The notes below the pieces were generated by a model that did no database searches, was not told the DNA's origin, and was given only the letters and a program-made list of their open reading frames with translations. From NCBI RefSeq assembly GCF_030127105.1, contig NZ_CP126161.1, positions 806,001 through 870,000 of the forward strand: a stretch of DNA of 64,000 nucleotides, given 5' to 3'. The position numbers and the translations under genes were made by a program. Source of the stretch: Haloarcula pelagica (lineage in GTDB: Archaea; Halobacteriota; Halobacteria; Halobacteriales; Haloarculaceae). Each line of letters begins with the position of its first letter. The stretch's first letter is position 1. Shown piece after piece: positions 1 to 8,201 of the stretch.

Positions 1-573
1 GAGTTCGTCGAGTCGCTCCGCCGAGCCGCGGGCCTCGAAGCCGTCGAAGCCGGGGCGTGACTGGCCGGCGTAGAAGCTGTCCGTCGAGCATGTCACGCCG
101 AGGTGGTAGTCGTAACCCAGCTCCTCGGCGGCGGCGACCAGCGCCGAGACGACCCGGTGGTCCGCACTCGCGGGGTAGTCCTCGCGGACGTACTCGTCGC
201 TGGTCCCCTCCTGACGGACCGCCCCGGTCGTGATTATCAGGTCGCCGACGCTCGCTTCTTCGCGGATAGCGCCACAGGACCCCACCCGGAGGAGCGTGTC
301 CGCACCGACCCGTGCCAGTTCCTCGACGGCGATCGCCGCGGAGGGGGAGCCGATCCCCGTCGACGTGACCGAGATCGGCGTCCCCTCGTGGGTACCGGTC
401 GCGGTGCGGTACTCCCGGTGGTCGGCGACGACCTCGTGAGCGTCCCAGCCGTCGACGACCTTCGCGACCCGTTCGGGGTTGCCCGGCAGGAGGACGCTGT
501 CGGCCACGTCGCCCGGCCCGACTTCCAGGTGGTACTGCTCTTCGTCGTTGGGGTCCTCGCTGTCGCCGGTCAT
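1..573 (-). CDS. udp: Uridine phosphorylase (nucleoside phosphorylase), C-terminus beyond window
   Basis: Phosphorolyses uridine to uracil and ribose 1-phosphate in pyrimidine salvage. The first 191 residues are visible and the frame is still open at the left edge, so the C-terminal part is missing. Family signs are the LLPGNPER phosphate-site segment (about residues 28-35), STGIGSPSAAI (71-81) and RVGSCGAI (96-103), the order found in the PNP/UDP family 1 fold. The ATG overlaps the TGA of cdd as ATGA, implying translational coupling. A purine-specific relative is possible, but the cdd neighbour, which makes uridine, favours uridine. Confidence 0.85.
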   Translation of the reverse strand, partial: MTGDSEDPNDEEQYHLEVGPGDVADSVLLPGNPERVAKVVDGWDAHEVVADHREYRTATGTHEGTPISVTSTGIGSPSAAIAVEELARVGADTLLRVGSCGAIREEASVGDLIITTGAVRQEGTSDEYVREDYPASADHRVVSALVAAAEELGYDYHLGVTCSTDSFYAGQSRPGFDGFEARGSAERLDEL

Positions 574-962
574 ACGTTCAGATGGGCCTTCGTGATGGTG
601 TTCGGGAGCAGTTCGCCCAGCGTGTACTCGCTGCCCTCGCCGTCGCCCTCATCACAGTAGATGGGGAGGTCCTCGCCACAGAACTCCGCGAGCGACTGGC
701 GACACATCCCACAGGGCGTGACGCCGTCGCGTTTGTCCGAGGCGACCGCGAGCCGAGCGAACTCCCGGTGGCCGTCCTGGACTGCTTTCCCCAGCGCGAG
801 TTCCTCGGCGTGGATGCTGTTGCTGTAGTTGGCGTTCTCGATGTTACAGCCGGTGTAGACCGTCCCGTCGGCCGTCTCGATCGCGGCACCGACCCGGTAT
901 TCCGAGTAGGGGGCGTACGAGTCCTCGACGGCCGCACGGGCTGTCTCCAGCAGGTCGTCCAT
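570..962 (-). CDS. cdd: Cytidine deaminase
   Basis: Hydrolytically deaminates cytidine or deoxycytidine to uridine, feeding the downstream phosphorylase. At 130 residues it has the size of the homotetrameric class. The zinc site is visible as the Cys in TGCN (residue 39), HAE (51-53, with the proton-shuttling Glu) and PCGMC (83-87). I chose the ATG at 962, which gives the usual MDDLLETA start, over an in-frame TTG at 989. It lies 45 bp downstream of the phosphohexomutase gene and overlaps udp by 4 bp, so the three genes are probably co-transcribed. Confidence 0.93.
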   Translation of the reverse strand: MDDLLETARAAVEDSYAPYSEYRVGAAIETADGTVYTGCNIENANYSNSIHAEELALGKAVQDGHREFARLAVASDKRDGVTPCGMCRQSLAEFCGEDLPIYCDEGDGEGSEYTLGELLPNTITKAHLNV

Positions 963-1007
963 ACGCCGGGGCACTCGCGGCGAGGGCAAATACCCACCGG
1001 CGTCCGC

Positions 1008-2366
1008 CTACACGGACTCGGCGGCGACGGCGTCCTCGACCGTCTCGACGACGCCCGCGACGAGCGTGTCCACGTCGTCGCTCTCGGCGTACACCCGGAC
1101 GTACGGTTCGGTCCCGCTGGGGCGCACGAGCGTCCAGGAGCCGTCCTCGAACGAGAGCCTGACGCCGTACTCCGTGGAGACGCCCGCGTCGGGGTAGGCG
1201 GCGGGGAGTGACTCGGCCAGCGTCGCCATCGCGCCGGCTTTCGCGTCGTCGGGACACTCGACGCTGACCTTCCGGTAGGGTCGCTCGGGGACGACCGCAC
1301 GCCGGTCGGCGAGCGATTCGTCCGCGAACAGTCGCGTCAGGACCGCCGCGCTGGCGACGCCGTCGATCCACCCGCCGAACGCGGGGTGGATGTGTTTCCA
1401 GGGCTCGCCGGCGAAGACGACCGCGGTCTCCGCGCCGGCGTCGGCCCTGACCCGGGCGATGCCCTCGTGGAGCGCGCCCAGCCGGACCCGTTCGACCCGG
1501 CCGCCGGCGGCCCCGACCCGTTCGTCGACCCGCCCGGACGCGTTGGGCGTCGTCACGACGACGGGGTCGCCCGCGGTCGAGACCCGGGTGTAGTGTTCGC
1601 CCAGGATCGCCAGAACGGTGTCCTCGTGGACGACCTCGCCGCCACCGTCGACGACGACGATCCGGTCGCTGTCGCCGTCGTGGCCGATCCCGACATCGAC
1701 GGCGGTGTCGGCGACGAAGGCCCGGAACTTCGACAATGTCTCGGCCGTGGGTTTGCTCTCCCGGGCCGGGAAGTAGCCGTCGACGTTGGCCTCGACGGCC
1801 CGGACGCTCACACCTAGTTCCCGGAGGACCTGTGGCGTCGCGACGCCGGACATCCCGTTGCCGCTGTCGACCGCGACGGTCAGCCCGTCGGGAGCCGCGC
1901 CGTGGTCGCCGGCGTACCCGGCGACCGCACGGCGGTAGTCCGCCAGTACGTCGACCCTGTCGGTGTCACCCCACCGGCCCCACTCGGCCGGCGCGAGGCC
2001 GTCTTCGACGCGGTCGCTGATCCGACTCTCGGCCGCGCTGTCGTACTCCTGCCCGTCGACGAACAGCTTGATGCCGTTGTCGTGTGGTGGGTTGTGACTC
2101 GCCGTGACCATCACGCCCCGGCGGCCACGGGAGGCCCAGGCCAGCGCCGGCGTCGGGACTCGGCCGACGCGGATCACCTTGGTTCCGGCGCTCGCCAGGC
2201 CCGACGCGAGTGCGTCCGCCAGCGCCGGCGATGTCACCCGACCGTCGTAGCCGAGCACGAACTCCGCGCCGTCCTGTCCCGCGGCCCGTCCCACCTGGAG
2301 GGCGAGTTCGGGCGTCACCCGCTCGACGACATCGCCACGAATCCCGGCCGTCCCGAACAGTTCCAT
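1008..2366 (-). CDS. Phosphohexomutase family (phosphoglucosamine/phosphomannomutase or phosphopentomutase)
   Basis: Alpha-D-phosphohexomutase of 452 residues that moves a phosphate between C1 and C6 (or C5) of a sugar. The phosphoserine loop is TASHNPPHDNG with Ser90, the magnesium loop is DGDSD (230-234), and the phosphate-binding C-terminal loop is RPSGTEP (415-421), so all four domains look intact. The substrate cannot be read from sequence. GlmM or phosphomannomutase is the family default, but its place upstream of cdd and udp suggests a role on ribose 1-phosphate (phosphopentomutase). A TATA-like AGTTAAG lies 24-30 nt upstream of the ATG. Confidence 0.85.
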   Translation of the reverse strand: MELFGTAGIRGDVVERVTPELALQVGRAAGQDGAEFVLGYDGRVTSPALADALASGLASAGTKVIRVGRVPTPALAWASRGRRGVMVTASHNPPHDNGIKLFVDGQEYDSAAESRISDRVEDGLAPAEWGRWGDTDRVDVLADYRRAVAGYAGDHGAAPDGLTVAVDSGNGMSGVATPQVLRELGVSVRAVEANVDGYFPARESKPTAETLSKFRAFVADTAVDVGIGHDGDSDRIVVVDGGGEVVHEDTVLAILGEHYTRVSTAGDPVVVTTPNASGRVDERVGAAGGRVERVRLGALHEGIARVRADAGAETAVVFAGEPWKHIHPAFGGWIDGVASAAVLTRLFADESLADRRAVVPERPYRKVSVECPDDAKAGAMATLAESLPAAYPDAGVSTEYGVRLSFEDGSWTLVRPSGTEPYVRVYAESDDVDTLVAGVVETVEDAVAAESV

Positions 2367-2389
2367 ACCGGTGCTCGGGACGGCTGTCG

Positions 2390-2396
2390 CTTAACT
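2390..2396 (-). promoter_or_regulatory. TATA-like element of the phosphohexomutase-cdd-udp unit
   Basis: AGTTAAG on the minus strand lies 24-30 nt before the ATG at 2366, the spacing of a leaderless haloarchaeal promoter. It is immediately downstream (in gene direction) of the AAAAAGGTGGG end of the hairpin-rich region, so that region sits directly behind the promoter. Confidence 0.45.
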
Positions 2397-2400
2397 CCTG

Positions 2401-2570
2401 CCCACCCACCTTTTTCTGTCGTTCGGGAGAGCGAGGCTCTCTCGTGATGACGAAAGACGCCGTCGGCGTCTTTCGAACCACGTCGGGTGGCCTCGCTACG
2501 CTCGACCACCACTCTTTGAAAAACGTTGGCGAAAACGGCCGGAATCGGCGCGACGCGCCGATTCCGGTGA
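2401..2570. repeat. Hairpin-cluster repeat A between phosphohexomutase and psmB
   Basis: A non-coding stretch carrying four palindromes: 2424-2444 (9-bp stem with one wobble, loop GAG), 2451-2475 (11-bp perfect stem, loop GTC), 2486-2510 (imperfect, loop TAC) and 2539-2567 (13-bp perfect stem, loop GAC). It begins with CCCACCTTTTT (2406-2415). Positions 2518-2542 hold a 25-nt motif that matches the reverse complement of 55937-55961 at 20 positions. None of these arms belongs to a plausible gene. I infer a repeat element rather than a simple terminator. Confidence 0.7.
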
Positions 2571-2634
2571 TCTGTGGGAGTCCCGTGATCGCAGGCTCGA
2601 ACGCCGAGTGGTGCACGGGGCGCACCCGACGCGC

Positions 2635-2639
2635 AAAAA
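2635..2639 (-). terminator. Possible T-tract terminator of psmB
   Basis: Immediately after the psmB stop, the minus strand reads a run of five T. Haloarchaeal transcripts commonly end at T-rich tracts without a required hairpin, so this is a candidate end for psmB mRNA. Confidence 0.4.
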
Positions 2640-2643
2640 GGGA

Positions 2644-3372
2644 CTACAGCAGCTCGTCGAAGTCGTAGCCCTCGATGTCGACGCCCTCGCTCGTGATGTC
2701 GGCCAGGTAGATGCCGTTGCCCGACCCGGTGTCGCGCTCGGCGGCGGCCTTGATCGCGGCGGCGGCGACCTCGCGAGCTTGCTCGTTGGTCATGTCGTCC
2801 TCGTAGCGGTCCTCCAGGGTCCCGTAGGCGACGGTCAGGCCGGACCCGGTGACGGTGTAGTCGTCTTTCATGACGCCGCCGGCCGGATCGATCGAGTAGA
2901 CGTGGTGGCCGTCCCCGTCGACGCCGCCCAGGATCGGGTTGATCATGAAGAACGGGCCACCGCGGGCGAAGTTGCCCGCGAGCGTCGAGAGGGCCTGCAT
3001 GCTCATGTCCTCGCCGCGGCGGGCCTCGTAGAGGTTGACCTCGGCACGCAGCGAGCGGATGAAAGACTGGGCGCCGCCGACGCTGCCGACCAGCGTCAGC
3101 GCCGCTGTCGGGTGGATCTGCTCGACTTTCTGGACATTCTTGTTCGAGACGAAGCGACCGCCCAGCGAGGCGCGCATGTCGGTCGCGACCACGACGCCCT
3201 CGTTCGTCGCGATACCGATGGTGGTCGTCCCGGTCTTGTTGACCTTCTCGGTGTCCTGGTCGCTGCGGTCCGGCAGCGAGCCGACTTCCGGCTCGTAGGG
3301 GTCGGTCTGGAACTCGCCGGCCGACGGGGAACGCTGCTGGGAGAACGGTGAATCAGGAGTGGGGTCGCGCAT
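2644..3372 (-). CDS. psmB: 20S proteasome beta subunit
   Basis: Catalytic beta subunit of the archaeal 20S proteasome, an N-terminal nucleophile threonine protease of the cytoplasm. The 242-residue precursor carries a 48-residue propeptide ending in KTG. Cleavage exposes Thr49 of TTTIGIA, the active nucleophile. DMRASLGG and the following NKNVQKV match the family's Asp17 and Lys33 region. Propeptide length fits haloarchaeal beta subunits. A TATA element at 3398-3404 fits the ATG at 3372. The alpha subunit is not in this window. Confidence 0.96.
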   Translation of the reverse strand: MRDPTPDSPFSQQRSPSAGEFQTDPYEPEVGSLPDRSDQDTEKVNKTGTTTIGIATNEGVVVATDMRASLGGRFVSNKNVQKVEQIHPTAALTLVGSVGGAQSFIRSLRAEVNLYEARRGEDMSMQALSTLAGNFARGGPFFMINPILGGVDGDGHHVYSIDPAGGVMKDDYTVTGSGLTVAYGTLEDRYEDDMTNEQAREVAAAAIKAAAERDTGSGNGIYLADITSEGVDIEGYDFDELL

Positions 3373-3397
3373 TAGCGCACCTTTCCCGTCCGGCGGG

Positions 3398-3404
3398 CAT
3401 AAAT
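3398..3404 (-). promoter_or_regulatory. TATA box of psmB
   Basis: ATTTATG on the minus strand lies 26-32 nt upstream of the psmB ATG, consistent with a leaderless transcript starting at the start codon. Confidence 0.55.
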
Positions 3405-3424
3405 CCTCTTCTTGGAACTGTCGC

Positions 3425-3595
3425 TCACGCGCTCGCCCGCTCGTAGGCCGAGCCCAGTTCGGTCACCAGCCGATCGACCGGGAGTCGCAGTCCCAGTCGC
3501 TCGGTGACCATCGCCACCGGGAGCAACACGATCCCGAGCAGCAGCGTCAGTTGGTACAGTGCAAGCAGCGCGGCGGAGTACAGTCGAACCTCCAT
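3425..3595 (-). CDS. Small hydrophobic membrane protein, 56 aa
   Basis: A 56-residue protein with one clear membrane span (about residues 8-30, ALLALYQLTLLLGIVLLPVA) followed by a short amphipathic tail ending ERASA. The function is unknown and I recognise no family. I chose the ATG at 3595 because the upstream extension of the frame is Arg/Pro-rich and unlike a haloarchaeal protein, and because a TATA-like GTTTATGTA lies at 3627-3635, implying a leader of only a few bases. It lies 52 bp upstream of psmB in the same direction but has its own promoter, as does psmB. Confidence 0.6.
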   Translation of the reverse strand: MEVRLYSAALLALYQLTLLLGIVLLPVAMVTERLGLRLPVDRLVTELGSAYERASA

Positions 3596-3840
3596 CGTCC
3601 TATAGCTGCAGGCAGCGGGAGAGTGGTACATAAACGTTTCGTCGGGATCGGACGGACAAAACCGCCCCCGTCTGGTGGTTTTCGATATCGGCGGCCGGGC
3701 GACCGGCGCGCGCTCCGTTCCCCCCGTTCGTGGCGTAACACGGGCGTCGATGAACTGCGTCGTTCGCATAAGTTATGGCGATGATGACGGTGACGTGCGC
3801 ACACCGACGAATCAAAACTATCGAGTAGTCGGCCGCCATT

Positions 3841-3847
3841 GGAGGAG
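3841..3847 (+). promoter_or_regulatory. Strong Shine-Dalgarno before the DUF555 gene
   Basis: GGAGGAG ends a few bases before the ATG at 3850. Such a strong site is uncommon for first genes in haloarchaea, which are mostly leaderless, so this mRNA probably has a true 5' leader. The start probably lies between the AT-rich AATCAAAACTAT (about 3810-3821) and the gene. Confidence 0.6.
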
Positions 3848-3849
3848 AT

Positions 3850-4218
3850 ATGAACTACCTCGTGGCGATGGAAGCAGCCTGGCTGGTTCGTGACGTAGAA
3901 GACATCGACGACGCGATCGGCGTTGCCGTGAGCGAAGCGGGGAAGCGCCTCAACGAGGCCGACATGGACTACGTCGAGGTCGAGGTCGGCGCCACCGGCT
4001 GTCCGGCCTGTGGCGAGCCGTTCGACTCGGCGTTTATCGCCGCCGACACGGCGCTGGTGGGGCTGGTCCTGGAGATGGAAGTGTTCAACGCCGAGTCGAC
4101 CGAACACGCCCAGCGGATCGCCAAGAGCGAGATCGGCGGTGCCCTCCGTGACGTGCCGCTGAAGGTCGTCGAGTCCTTCGAGACCGAGACCGACGAGGAG
4201 AGCGAAGCCGAGGCCTGA
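3850..4218 (+). CDS. DUF555 / UPF0212 family protein
   Basis: A 122-residue protein of unknown function, highly conserved in haloarchaea. It has a [16 protein letters not shown] start, a single CPAC pair (Cys51, Cys54) that may bind metal or be redox active, and an acidic tail (residues 110-122) rich in Glu. No membrane segment is visible. It is preceded by a strong ribosome binding site and followed after 45 bp by the CBS/HTH regulator in the same direction. That gene seems to have its own TATA box, so an operon is uncertain. Confidence 0.85.
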   Translation: MNYLVAMEAAWLVRDVEDIDDAIGVAVSEAGKRLNEADMDYVEVEVGATGCPACGEPFDSAFIAADTALVGLVLEMEVFNAESTEHAQRIAKSEIGGALRDVPLKVVESFETETDEESEAEA

Positions 4219-4219
4219 A

Positions 4220-4239
4220 CCGGCCGCCGGTGGCTTTTT
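4220..4239 (+). terminator. Candidate terminator after the DUF555 gene
   Basis: A GC-rich imperfect inverted repeat (CCGGCCGCCGG) is followed by five T at 4235-4239. The T-run overlaps the likely TATA element of the next gene, so one stretch may serve both roles. Confidence 0.35.
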
Positions 4240-4245
4240 GTATTA
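4237..4245 (+). promoter_or_regulatory. TATA-like element of the CBS/HTH regulator
   Basis: TTTGTATTA lies 19-27 nt before the ATG at 4264, close to the position expected for leaderless initiation. Confidence 0.45.
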
Positions 4246-4263
4246 CCATGGGTTATCGATCGT

Positions 4264-4806
4264 ATGGACCTACCGACATCAGCCGATCTGCGGGAGCGGC
4301 GGACCGAACTCGATCTGACCCAGAGCGAACTGGCCGACAGGGCCGACGTGTCACAGCCGTTGATCGCCCGGATCGAGGGCGGTGACGTGGACCCGCGGCT
4401 CTCGACCCTTCGCCGGATCGTCAACGCCCTGGAGGAAGCCGAGGGCGGGATCGTCCGCGCCCGCGACCTGATGAACTCCCCGGTCCACAGCGTCGAGCCC
4501 GACGACTCGGTCCACAACGCCAAGGAACTGATGGACGGGAAGGGGTTCTCGCAGGTCCCGGTCGTCCGTGACGGCTCCCCGGAGGGGCTGATCGGCAACT
4601 CCGACATCCGCCAGCGCGACGAGGAGAACGTCGGCGAACTCCCCGTGGCCGAGGTGATGCACGAGTCGATCACGACGGTCGAACCGGACGCGACCATCGA
4701 CACCGTCGACGACTACCTCAACCACAACGCCGCCGTGCTCGTCGTCGAGGACGGCCAGACCGTCGGCGTCATCACCGAGGCCGACATCGCCCGGACGGTC
4801 AGCTGA
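4264..4806 (+). CDS. XRE-type HTH transcriptional regulator with two CBS domains
   Basis: A 180-residue probable transcription factor. An N-terminal Cro/CI-type helix-turn-helix (about 8-58; LTQSELADRADVSQPLIARIEGG is the recognition region) is followed by two CBS domains (about 67-120 and 128-180), which usually sense adenine nucleotides or similar ligands. The fusion implies ligand-controlled DNA binding. Its targets are unknown; the convergent purM gene next door would be a natural candidate for an adenylate sensor, but that is only inference. It ends 17 bp before the purM stop. Confidence 0.88.
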   Translation: MDLPTSADLRERRTELDLTQSELADRADVSQPLIARIEGGDVDPRLSTLRRIVNALEEAEGGIVRARDLMNSPVHSVEPDDSVHNAKELMDGKGFSQVPVVRDGSPEGLIGNSDIRQRDEENVGELPVAEVMHESITTVEPDATIDTVDDYLNHNAAVLVVEDGQTVGVITEADIARTVS

Positions 4807-4823
4807 GTAGCCGTCTCAGCCAC

Positions 4824-5831
4824 TCACTCGGTCAGTTCGAGCCCGCGAATCGCGACCGCCTCCTCACCCTCGGTGACTTCGCCGACGATCCGTGCGTCCT
4901 CGCTGTCCTCGACGACGGCTTCGGCGTCCGTTTCCGGAAGCGCCGCCACGAATCCGGTGCCCATGTTGAACGTCCGGTGCATCTCCTCGTCATCGACGTT
5001 CCCCGCCTCCTGGACGAACTCGAAGACCGGCTGGGCCTCGAAGGGGTCGGTGATCTCGTAGCGCTTCTCGCCCATCCTCGTGAGGTTCGTCCAGCCGCCG
5101 CCGGTGACGTGGGCGGCAGCGTGGGTCTCGTGAGCCCGGAGCGTCTCCAGTACGTCCGTGTAGATCCGGGTCGGTGTCAGCAGTTCCTCGGCGATGGTTC
5201 GGTCGGGCGCGGGCGGGAACGGATCGGTGTACTCGTGGTCGCGGGTGACCGCCTCGCGGGCGAGCGTGAGGCCGTTCGAGTGGATACCCGAGGACGGCCA
5301 GCCGACGATGGCGTCGCCGGCCTCGGCCTCCCCGGGGAAGACGCCGTCTTTCGGCGCCAGCCCGGCACAGGTCCCGGCGATGTCCAGGCCCTTGATCACG
5401 TCGGGCATCACCGCCGTCTCGCCGCCGACGAGCGCGACGCCCGCCCGCTGTGCACCCTCGCGCAGGCCCGCACCGATTTCCTCGCTGGTGGCTTCGTCCG
5501 GCGTCTCGACGGCCAGATAGTCGACGAACGCGACGGGTTCGACCCCAGTGGCGACGAGGTCGTTGACGTTCATCGCCATGCAGTCGATGCCGATGGTCGA
5601 GTAGTCGTCGACGGCCTCGGCGACGAGCAGTTTCGTGCCGACGCCGTCGGTCGCCAGCGCGAGGTACTGCTCGCCGATGTCGACCAGGCCCGCGTAGTCG
5701 CCCTCGAACTCGCCGGCGGCGCCGATCAGCGCCATCGTCGCCGCCTCGCTCTCGTCGATGTCGACGCCTGTCTCGGCGTAGGTCAGTCTCTCCTCGTCGG
5801 GATCGTCGTCCGCAGGCTCGTCGGCTGTCAT
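4824..5831 (-). CDS. purM: Phosphoribosylformylglycinamidine cyclo-ligase (AIR synthase)
   Basis: Closes FGAM to aminoimidazole ribonucleotide with ATP, a step of purine synthesis. It has 335 residues from the ATG at 5831; an in-frame TTG at 5858 is the alternative. Family signs are LATDGVGTKLLVA (about 59-71), the middle VGGETAVMP loop and GWPSSGIHSNGLTLAR. The acidic N-terminal extension (about 15 residues) is typical of haloarchaea. It converges with the CBS/HTH gene. No other pur genes are in the window. Confidence 0.95.
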   Translation of the reverse strand: MTADEPADDDPDEERLTYAETGVDIDESEAATMALIGAAGEFEGDYAGLVDIGEQYLALATDGVGTKLLVAEAVDDYSTIGIDCMAMNVNDLVATGVEPVAFVDYLAVETPDEATSEEIGAGLREGAQRAGVALVGGETAVMPDVIKGLDIAGTCAGLAPKDGVFPGEAEAGDAIVGWPSSGIHSNGLTLAREAVTRDHEYTDPFPPAPDRTIAEELLTPTRIYTDVLETLRAHETHAAAHVTGGGWTNLTRMGEKRYEITDPFEAQPVFEFVQEAGNVDDEEMHRTFNMGTGFVAALPETDAEAVVEDSEDARIVGEVTEGEEAVAIRGLELTE

Positions 5832-5873
5832 GTCCGAGAGGGTGCGGGGCGCGGGCAAAAGCCCATCGTTCCG

Positions 5874-6506
5874 TCAGAGCACGAACAGCGCGCCGAAGCC
5901 AAGCAGGATCGAGGGCACAGCTACGGCGACGAACACGCCCGTGTTCCACTCCCGTACTTTCCGACCGTCCAGCGGGCCAAAGGGGAGCATGTTGAACCCG
6001 GCCAGCAGGAGGTTGATCTGGAGGCCGCGGCTGGCGAGTTCCCAGAGGAACCCGCCGACGCCGCTGGCGGCGAAGGCCAGATACGGGACCAGGAAGACGA
6101 CGGCCAGCCCGATGTTCGTCACCGGCCCGGCCAGCGCGATGAGGCCGTTCTCCTTGAGCGTGATCCGCCCACGGTGGACGACGGCGCCGGGCGCAGCGAA
6201 CAGAAAGCCCACGAGCGCGCCGACGATAGCGAACCCGAGCATCCGGTAGTCGGCCTTGAACGCGGCGACCTGTCCGAACCGGACCGCAACGATCTTGTGC
6301 GCGAGTTCGTGCAACAGGAAGGCGACGCCGACCGTCAAGAGACTGACGACGAGCGTCTGACCGATTGTACTGAGCGGAACTCCGGCGGCGGTCCCCAGCA
6401 ATACGCCGGTCAGTTGTGGCTCCAGCAGGAGCGTAAACGCCAGCCCGAGCGCCAGCCAGGCGATCGCGAGATCCCGGATCTCCTGGTCGGAGAAGGTCAG
6501 GTTCAC
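5874..6506 (-). CDS. M50 (site-2 protease family) membrane metalloprotease
   Basis: A 210-residue integral membrane protein with about six spans. HELAH (residues 66-70) and NMLPFGPLDG (172-181, Asp180) supply the two His and the Asp zinc ligands of intramembrane site-2 proteases. It is short and lacks PDZ or CBS domains, so its substrate is unclear. The start is a GTG whose last bases overlap the TGA of the upstream TraB-family gene (GTGA), indicating translational coupling and probably a linked role at the membrane. Confidence 0.88.
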   Translation of the reverse strand: MNLTFSDQEIRDLAIAWLALGLAFTLLLEPQLTGVLLGTAAGVPLSTIGQTLVVSLLTVGVAFLLHELAHKIVAVRFGQVAAFKADYRMLGFAIVGALVGFLFAAPGAVVHRGRITLKENGLIALAGPVTNIGLAVVFLVPYLAFAASGVGGFLWELASRGLQINLLLAGFNMLPFGPLDGRKVREWNTGVFVAVAVPSILLGFGALFVL

Positions 6507-8011
6507 CGTACCACCCCCCAGAGGAGGTCGGCGCTGTTCCGGGCGCCACGGACCATCAGCCGAGCGACCCCGTCGACACCGCCGATCTCCTGTGAGAAGT
6601 AGGGCAACAGGACCGTCGCGAACAGGAAACTGGCGATCATGCTACCGATGTTCGTCAACGCGACGATCATGATAAGCCGGAAGAGTGGCACCGAACGCAA
6701 CCGCTGTATCAGATCGAGGATCGGCGACTCCTCGTCGGCGAGGATCTCGTTCAGCGTCGCGATGTCGCCGACGTTGACCGAGATGTACCGCAGTTCGACG
6801 TAGCCGGCGAACCACCCCGGCGCCAGCAGCGGGTTGACGCTCGTCATCCAGGCGACGCCGCCGCCGACGAGCGAACTCGTCCAGTGGGCGCCGGCGAGCC
6901 GGGCCAGCGCCGCGGCGATGACGCCGTTGATGAGGAACCAGGCGCCAAAGAGCCGCAGGAGAAAGGCGTCGTTGACGCCGGCCATCACCAGCAGGACGAA
7001 AAAGACCAGGAAGCCGAGCGTCATCGCGTAGCCGAGGAGTTTGTACACCGAGAAGCGCCCGCCGGAGGTAGTCCCGGTGAGCGACTCCATCGGCGGGAGT
7101 TCCTCCGGGTTCGCCAGGTATCGCTCGATCCCCTCCCTGTGTCCGGCGCCGACGACGGCGACCACGTCGTAGCCGGCCTCACGCAGACCGACGAGTCGGT
7201 GGGCGATGTAGGCGTCGCGTTCGTCGATCAGCGCCTCCGCACCGCCCGGCGAGAAGCGCCGGAACTCTTCCATCATGGCGCTGACGACATCGGTGTCGGT
7301 CAGTTGCTCGATGTCGAACTCCTCGATGTCCTCTTCGCTGTGGAGTTGCGTGACGAAGGCGGCGATGGGGACACCGATGGCGGCGGTCATCAGGACGCCG
7401 ACGAGGACCGTGTTCAGAACGGACGCGAGCGGGCCCGCCACCGCAGTCGACACCAGAACCGGCCAGCCGACGACGCCGGAGACGACGGCCGCCATCACGC
7501 CGAAGACGGCGCCGATCGTGAGGCCGACCGTCAGCGGCGGCCCCAGTTCGGTCATGAGACTCCCGACCAGTTTCAGTTTCTCGACGGCGGTGAGCCGCGA
7601 CCAGAACCGCTGGACGGTCGTCTGGATGTTCCGGTCGACGAGTGCGACACCGAGACCGTGTTCCTCGGCAGTCTCGATGGCGGCCTTCATGTCGGCACCG
7701 GGTTCGATGTCGAACCGGTCGCCCATGCGGGCCTGGATGTACGAGAGCATCCAGTAGGCGAGAAACTGGAAGACAGTGTTCCCGCGGAGGAGATCACTGG
7801 CGTCGAGGTCGTCGGGCGTCTCGCCCTGCATCTGGCGGTAGCGCCCCTCGTCGAGTTCGACGGCGACGATGTCCGGTCGGTCCTCGGTGATGCGCTCCCG
7901 TACTTCCTCGACGCTGTGCTCCGAGACGTGGGCGGTACCGACGACACGGACACGGCCCGCGCCCGACGGCTCCGGTAGCTCGTCTGCCACCGACTCCGCG
8001 TGTTCGGTCAT
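6503..8011 (-). CDS. TraB-family (pheromone-shutdown related) membrane protein
   Basis: A 502-residue protein of the TraB/PrgY family. The N-terminal soluble domain shows the first motif GTAHVSEHS, ELDEGRY soon after, and VGAGHREGI near residue 300. The C-terminal part has several membrane spans, and there is a hydrophobic pair in the middle. Bacterial relatives shut down pheromone activity; distant relatives include GumN and Tiki proteases, so a hydrolase role is possible. The function in archaea is not established. I use the ATG at 8011 rather than the upstream TTG at 8059. It is coupled to the M50 protease downstream. Confidence 0.87.
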   Translation of the reverse strand: MTEHAESVADELPEPSGAGRVRVVGTAHVSEHSVEEVRERITEDRPDIVAVELDEGRYRQMQGETPDDLDASDLLRGNTVFQFLAYWMLSYIQARMGDRFDIEPGADMKAAIETAEEHGLGVALVDRNIQTTVQRFWSRLTAVEKLKLVGSLMTELGPPLTVGLTIGAVFGVMAAVVSGVVGWPVLVSTAVAGPLASVLNTVLVGVLMTAAIGVPIAAFVTQLHSEEDIEEFDIEQLTDTDVVSAMMEEFRRFSPGGAEALIDERDAYIAHRLVGLREAGYDVVAVVGAGHREGIERYLANPEELPPMESLTGTTSGGRFSVYKLLGYAMTLGFLVFFVLLVMAGVNDAFLLRLFGAWFLINGVIAAALARLAGAHWTSSLVGGGVAWMTSVNPLLAPGWFAGYVELRYISVNVGDIATLNEILADEESPILDLIQRLRSVPLFRLIMIVALTNIGSMIASFLFATVLLPYFSQEIGGVDGVARLMVRGARNSADLLWGVVR

Positions 8012-8201
8012 CAACCGCTCTACACAGTCGGGTCCTTTACCGTTGTCGGGACACAGCAACGCTCGGAACTAGGGGACAGAGCGCGCTCCTGTTACATAGG
8101 CAACATCAGTTCCGGTTCGGAGACATGCCGGTGGTCGCGCGCTGTCGTCTCTCGATAGCTGGTGTTTGGATTTATCCGTCTCTCTCTGAGAACTACCAGA
8201 C

